NCBI RefSeq assembly: GCF_021347895.1
Contig: NC_067113.1
Location: 46,911,474-46,975,473, forward strand
From: Acanthochromis polyacanthus
Taxonomy: Eukaryota; Chordata; Actinopteri; Pomacentridae
Reading direction: 5' to 3'
DNA length: 64,000 nucleotides
Shown here: positions 59,221 to 64,000 of the stretch, in pieces
How the letters are laid out: every line of letters starts with the position of its first letter
Position numbering within the stretch: the first letter of the stretch is position 1
The notes under the pieces: model-generated
Seen by the model: only the letters and a program-made list of their open reading frames with translations
What the model was told of the DNA's origin: nothing
The model's database searches: none
Translations under genes and position numbers: made by a program

Positions 59221-60889
59221 TCGTCACAGTTGATAAATGTTGTCTGAACACTTTCTCTGACGATCTTTCCTGACAATAAACCCACTGAACCTGAATTCAC
59301 AGACTGTCGGAGCGGCACTCGTCCTCTAAACAAAGCAGACTTCTGAAGGCGCTCTGACATTGTACTGAAGCACCAACAGCGGCGACAGAAACTCAAGGAG
59401 AAAAGGAATGAACGCTGAGAGCAAAGAGAAGCAATAATGAGGAGCTTCTCATTAAATCCAGAACATCCTTTACTGGAGGAAAAGGAGGAGGAGGGTAAGG
59501 TGGAGGTAACGGTCTCTCAGAGTGAGAGTTGCTGAGCCAGATTAGATTAGCAAAGACAAAAGAAAGGGGTGAGTGTATACGTGAGAAAGAGAGAGACTGA
59601 GTGTAGCAATTAGTTGCCTGACATACCGAGTTTCTCCTTCTATTAGTCTGGATGGGTGTGTTTAATTATAGCTGTGGCCCGTGGCTGTAAAACAAGGCTC
59701 ACTGTAATAACTGCAAAAACAATCTTCTTCTGACGCCATTGTCCAGAGATGCAGGTTATTCTTGACTGATGAACTCAAATTCATTTTCTCTCCTCAAATG
59801 TTTGCTTCATTAAACTGTTTCTCATCACAGATTCGCCGTTTCTTCCCCCCCCAGACTGATAAATCAAACCCCTTAAAGTCTCATCATGTTCATTTATTCT
59901 CCCCGATCGGGCATTTTAGCGGCCAGAGGCTGGTTTTACAGCCGGTATCAGATAGTTCTGATTGGTGGTCAATTGACTGGTGCATCCCTGGTGTTTCTGC
60001 TCTCTGCAAATTGAATTCACTTCAGCTCGCTTCATTGCAAAGGGATTTATTAGTGTGAAAAGACTTATCTCTCTAACCACCTGCTCACTTAAATTACCTA
60101 TCCACAGATATCTGGAGCCTAATGACCGCAATGCAGACTTTTAGAAACTGTAATAGTGCAGGAACAGTTGGGAACATATATACAGAGTTTTAAAAAGCAC
60201 AGTAAAGTAGGAACCAAAGGCTGAAAAGTTGCTTTTAAAATCTAAATATTCTTTTAGTCCTTGTATGTCAGCTCTACCAAATAGCACTGCACTTATAAAA
60301 TCCAACTTTTTGAAATTGAAATTACTAGCCTGATGGGAAACCTTTCAATCAATTTAAACATTAAATTGTGTGAATCAGTTTTAGTGGGCTGCTCAAATTT
60401 CTACTTTGTTGAGTTTTCCATTTGTTTCTTATGTAACAGTCTGAATAAGTTTGATGGTGTACTCCACATCCAACAGGCCTCCAGTCATACATTTCAGTTC
60501 CATATCATCTACTATTCCACTATTCAGTGTTTTAAGTTTAGGTCTTTGCTGTCGTACAGTGATGAAGTAACAATCCAGTCATTGTTTTGGTATCATGACA
60601 ACACTACAACACTGAACCACTCTCCTGTAACCACTAGATGTTTAGTAGCAGATACAAGCTTTGTTTATATTAAGGATATCACATTCTGAACTCAATTATC
60701 AGGATCAGGATCGATCAAGATATTTTTGACTAATCAGTATCAACACAAACCTAAACCTGATTCTTTGTTTGTGTCTGCTGTCACACAGGTATTGTCAAGG
60801 TATCTCACTATTTGTGGCAGGATGCACAAATCTTGAATTATTTTCTCTGTTAAATAAACCTCTGGGAATTATTAGAACACTGTATTAGT

Positions 60890-61500
60890 CAACCTGGATA
60901 TCTCTGAACAACATTAGTGCTGGTTGGAGGTCATTAACTATCAAGTCTGTCATGGTGCCCATTGCTAGCTACACTCCTACAATGCTATTTAGTTGTGAAG
61001 CAAATGCAATTGATTGATTTTATTAACTTTAATGCACTTGGAAGTGTGTATTATCTAGAAAAATGGTATTGAACTGGGACTCTTATCTGTAGATATGAAA
61101 TATCAAATGGCTTGGATCAGATTGGGTGTGAGAAAACTTGAATGGAACATTCCTAGTATCGAAATATTTAGGCAACTATCCTACTGAAGTCATAATTTTG
61201 GTGTCGTGACAACACAACAACACCATTGTCCAGTAAACAATAGATTTTCACTACTAGACACAAATTCTTGCAAGACAAATATTGACACCAACCACGAACA
61301 CAACTAATGGAATTGAACGATCTGGAGGATAAACAGGGCAATCAAGAATATTGACTTGTTTACCAAAATGTGTTCAGAAATCTGCTCAGTCTTAGAAGAT
61401 AACAATGCCAACCTGGTGATCAAATGACTGGCACAATTGTTGAAAATACTAGTTGGAGGCCATTAAGTGTCACAAGTCTTTCTCGCGGTACCTCTTTACT
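60890..61500. repeat. Diverged repeat units ('TTGGAGGTCATTAA' family)
   Basis: 'GGTTGGAGGTCATTAACTAT' (60923) and 'AGTTGGAGGCCATTAAGTGT' (61442) resemble 'TGTTGGAGGTCATTAAACGG' at 29953 in intron 17. 'GAAGTGTGTATTATCTAGAA' (61043) resembles 22378. Confidence 0.65.
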
Positions 61501-61565
61501 AGCCAAAGTCCCACAATGCTCTCTCTTTGCTAACAAGAACTACCTGGATTCTGAGCTACCACCTC

Positions 61566-61765
61566 CTCTGGTTGCTATCATAGGAAAGAATATGAGGCTC
61601 CACCTGTTGGAACAACGAGGTACAATAATACAAGTCAAACTGTATTTTTAAAGCAAGAATGTTAAACAAAAAATGCTGCTTGAATATTTTTGGGTTTTGG
61701 ATTGTCAAATTGTTTATTTTGTGACAACATATGGTCTTTCCCAATCAGTTACGTTAGAAAAACAC
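61566..61765. repeat. 230-bp repeat, copy 3
   Basis: 'GCTCCACCTGTTGGAACAAC', 'CAAATTGTTTATTTTGTGAC' and 'ATATGGTCTTTCCCAATCAG' match copies 1 and 2. Confidence 0.8.
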
Positions 61766-62689
61766 TTGTAACTGAACATTTTCTCTGAGAGCCTTAGAAC
61801 AAAACACTGCCAACCTGGTAATCAAATGACCACCGCAAATTGTACAAATGTCACCTTGTGCCGTACAACTGTTTTAACTGAATGTTTTAGGTCACAACGG
61901 GGAAGCAGAAACCAGCTCTAAACTCAACAATGACAATGTTTTAGCTCCGGTTTTGGTCTCCACCACCTCCTGAGAGACGCTCCACTGTGTTGACCAGCTT
62001 GTATTTAACTGCATCTTGACATTTCTATTGGCTTTTTTCTAATAAGATTCTTCAAAATGTACATAAAACTAAACCTAAACATCTTGCTAAGTATCTATCA
62101 GTTGTTGTAGTGATTTTCAGTTTGCTTACTTTTAAATCTAGGGCAGTGAGAGACTTACAAGTTGTACTGCAGCAAGTTCTAAAGGGTTAAATCATACAGT
62201 GAACTATAAACCAGTTTCTTCTCAGTCCTGTTTGTGCCCTGAGCCTTTAAAATGTGCTTGTTATTGAATATTGTTGTACTTCCAGATCAGGTTGTGGGTC
62301 AGCACTCTTCACTTCCATGTTAACTCAGCCTCCCTGTCATGTGGCCTCCCCTCTCATTAAATTTCATATTTCTGCTGCTCCCGACGCCATAAAGAAGGAG
62401 GCATAAAGGCGACAGGTATATTCACCTTCCTCCCTCCGAGGGCCTGTTATGGATGTGTGCATCTGCTACATCAAAGGAAAATCATCTTTAGTTTCCACAC
62501 AGGAGCTGTCTCTGCGCTCCGCCAGCCATCTTGGCCTTTTCTCTTCTCTCAGCGGCGTTTTATTTCGTTCATCCTCCGGCGTCGGCGCTTTAAGCCTGAC
62601 TGGTGTCAGCCCAGGAATAAGCCCAGTGTCAGAGGCGTAAAAGGTGTTTGTCTGATCTTCTACCATTGCGAGCAACAGTTTGACTTTTA

Positions 62690-62860
62690 GATGTTTAATT
62701 ATGGAAGGTGAAATGCCTGTGTAGAGCTAGCGGGCTGTGATATAAACATAATTAAGTCATTACGGCATCAATTTGGAGGCATTAGGACGATTATTGTAAA
62801 CAAACACGAGCATCATTGAGAAGATCTGCAGCCGCTCTGAAGCTTTTAGTGCATTCGCCA
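62690..62860. promoter_or_regulatory. Candidate regulatory block with forkhead-type site
   Basis: A unique, non-coding block containing GATTATTGTAAACAAACACG (a GTAAACA forkhead-type core) and 'AACATAATTAAGTCATTACG' (homeodomain-type ATTA cores). Composition differs from the repeats on its left. Inference only. Confidence 0.28.
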
Positions 62861-64000
62861 CTGGGTCCTTGCTACACAGCACAAAACATGGGGATGTTGT
62901 CAGGTATACGTCGATATTCACCAGGCAAATTACTCCACCAACTAAAAGCGACCACGCAACACCAACCACAGAATCAGGAATAAACCATCAACCTGTCAGT
63001 CCTTTCTGTGTCCGAGCGAAGTTTCCAGCATTGTGTCGAATTGAGCAGTCCACTCCACTCCTGGTGGTTTGGTTCCATCAGTCCCTTTTAGCTGCAGCTT
63101 TGCAACCATACTTCTACCCAGAACCAAAACTCTTTGGCATCTGGATCACTAGTTGGCATTGTCTATGATTGGAACTATGACGGTACCTGATCGTCTTTGA
63201 ATCTCCGGCTTTTGTTCTGGATTATTTAAAACATTCTTGGTCAATTATTTTCACTTTCGACCAAGAATTTCACCTCTAGCAGCACAATACAAATGCCATC
63301 TTCATCATGGCCCCAGTCCAGAGAGAGCTTAGCTACGGTATTCAGGCAACTGGACCAGCTTTGAACAGGCTTTTTAAAAGTAAACTCTAGTTTTAGTGAG
63401 TAGCTAGATCCCAAGAGCAAACTAGTTTTTTAACTGCAGCAACTTGACATGAACTTTTGTCACTACTTTTCTGTCTCTAGAGTGGTTACAAGTAACTTAG
63501 TCATTTCTCACGCTCCCTCTCTGAAATATGTAGCAGGTTCTGGCTAACCAACCTGGTGTAGTGATAACTGACAAGGTTCAGAAGACATCAGAAAAAAAGA
63601 GAATGAAGAACTACTTGTATTGAAAATTTATTTTAATTAACTTTCCTGCGCAAAATAGGAACTGCAGCATAAGCAGAAGCAAAGTTTTGGCCTTATTTTA
63701 CCTGATATGATTGTTTTTTTATCTTAAATAAACACTTCCTTATGTATTCATAACTGCAGACATTGTTATTGGCTCTATTTAAACCCTTAAAAGTACATTA
63801 GACTAAGAGTTAACCAGCTTGGGGACCATTTTTTGGAGGCTATCTTATCTAATTTATAAATTATTGGAGTTTCTTTTTGCCTTGAAAGCACAGTTGTAAT
63901 TAAAATAAGGTCTGAATGATGCAAGATGCTGAAATACAGAGGAAAAATAAACTTAATGTGACGAAGTCTATTTAGCTGCAGATTAGAAGGGAAAATGGTC

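Larger units (their letters stand above)
58031..64000 (-). other. Sequence 5' of the first coding exon (5' UTR intron or upstream flank)
   Basis: No plexin exon, promoter or other coding region recognised. It contains a Tc1 terminal fragment (58299), paired M-box motifs (58650-58697), three copies of a 230-bp repeat (58768, 59003, 61566), related unit sequences at 60890-61500, and unique blocks at 62330-62900. The acceptor at 58033 means at least part of it is intron. Confidence 0.6.

Overview
The window is vertebrate nuclear DNA, most likely from a ray-finned (teleost) fish. It has short GT-AG exons in AT-rich introns, Tc1/mariner-type terminal repeats of the kind common in fish, MITE-like elements and many intronic minisatellites. 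I see no bacterial, plasmid or viral gene organisation.

One gene fills almost all of it: a plexin of class B, closest by remembered comparison to vertebrate plexin-B2 (plxnb2; paralogue a or b not resolved). It lies on the minus strand, so its start is at the right and its 3' end is beyond the left edge. I placed 30 consecutive coding exons from the initiator ATG at 58030 down to 1280. All have GT-AG boundaries and matching phases. They join into one open frame of 4578 bases (1526 codons) without a stop. The order is signal peptide, sema domain, PSI1, a linker IPT-like region, PSI2, a second linker region, PSI3, three IPT/TIG domains, a basic proprotein-convertase-type site, one transmembrane helix, a juxtamembrane coiled coil, the first part of the split GAP domain, and the start of the Rho-GTPase-binding domain. 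The rest of the Rho-binding domain and the second GAP segment (about 300 residues in human plexin-B2) are outside the window. The 5' UTR exon or exons were not found. A splice acceptor only 2 bases before the ATG shows that they must lie further right.

Layout, right to left in gene order: 58033-64000 is non-coding, either the first intron or upstream flank, with repeats and some candidate regulatory sequence. 50794-58030 holds exons 1-6 (sema). 47544-48515 holds exons 7-8 (PSI1). 37890-41013 holds exons 9-13 (PSI2 and linkers). 30192-34292 holds exons 14-17 (PSI3, IPT1). A 10.1 kb intron (20074-30191) is followed by exons 18-24 (10613-20073; IPT2, IPT3, cleavage site, membrane helix) and exons 25-30 (1280-10525; cytoplasmic part).

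The introns hold the unexplained structure. There is an indel-free 19-bp minisatellite of about 57 copies (18.1-19.2 kb), and a long-inverted-repeat element with a minisatellite core (52.3-53.4 kb). A recurring family consists of a fixed module plus an array of about 22-bp units. A composite MITE carries a duplicated terminus (24.1-24.7 kb), and a 430-base pyrimidine tract lies against the exon 15 acceptor. There is also a DNA transposon interrupted by a T-rich array, and several copies of an AT-rich dispersed repeat. No second protein-coding gene, tRNA, rRNA or CRISPR array was found.
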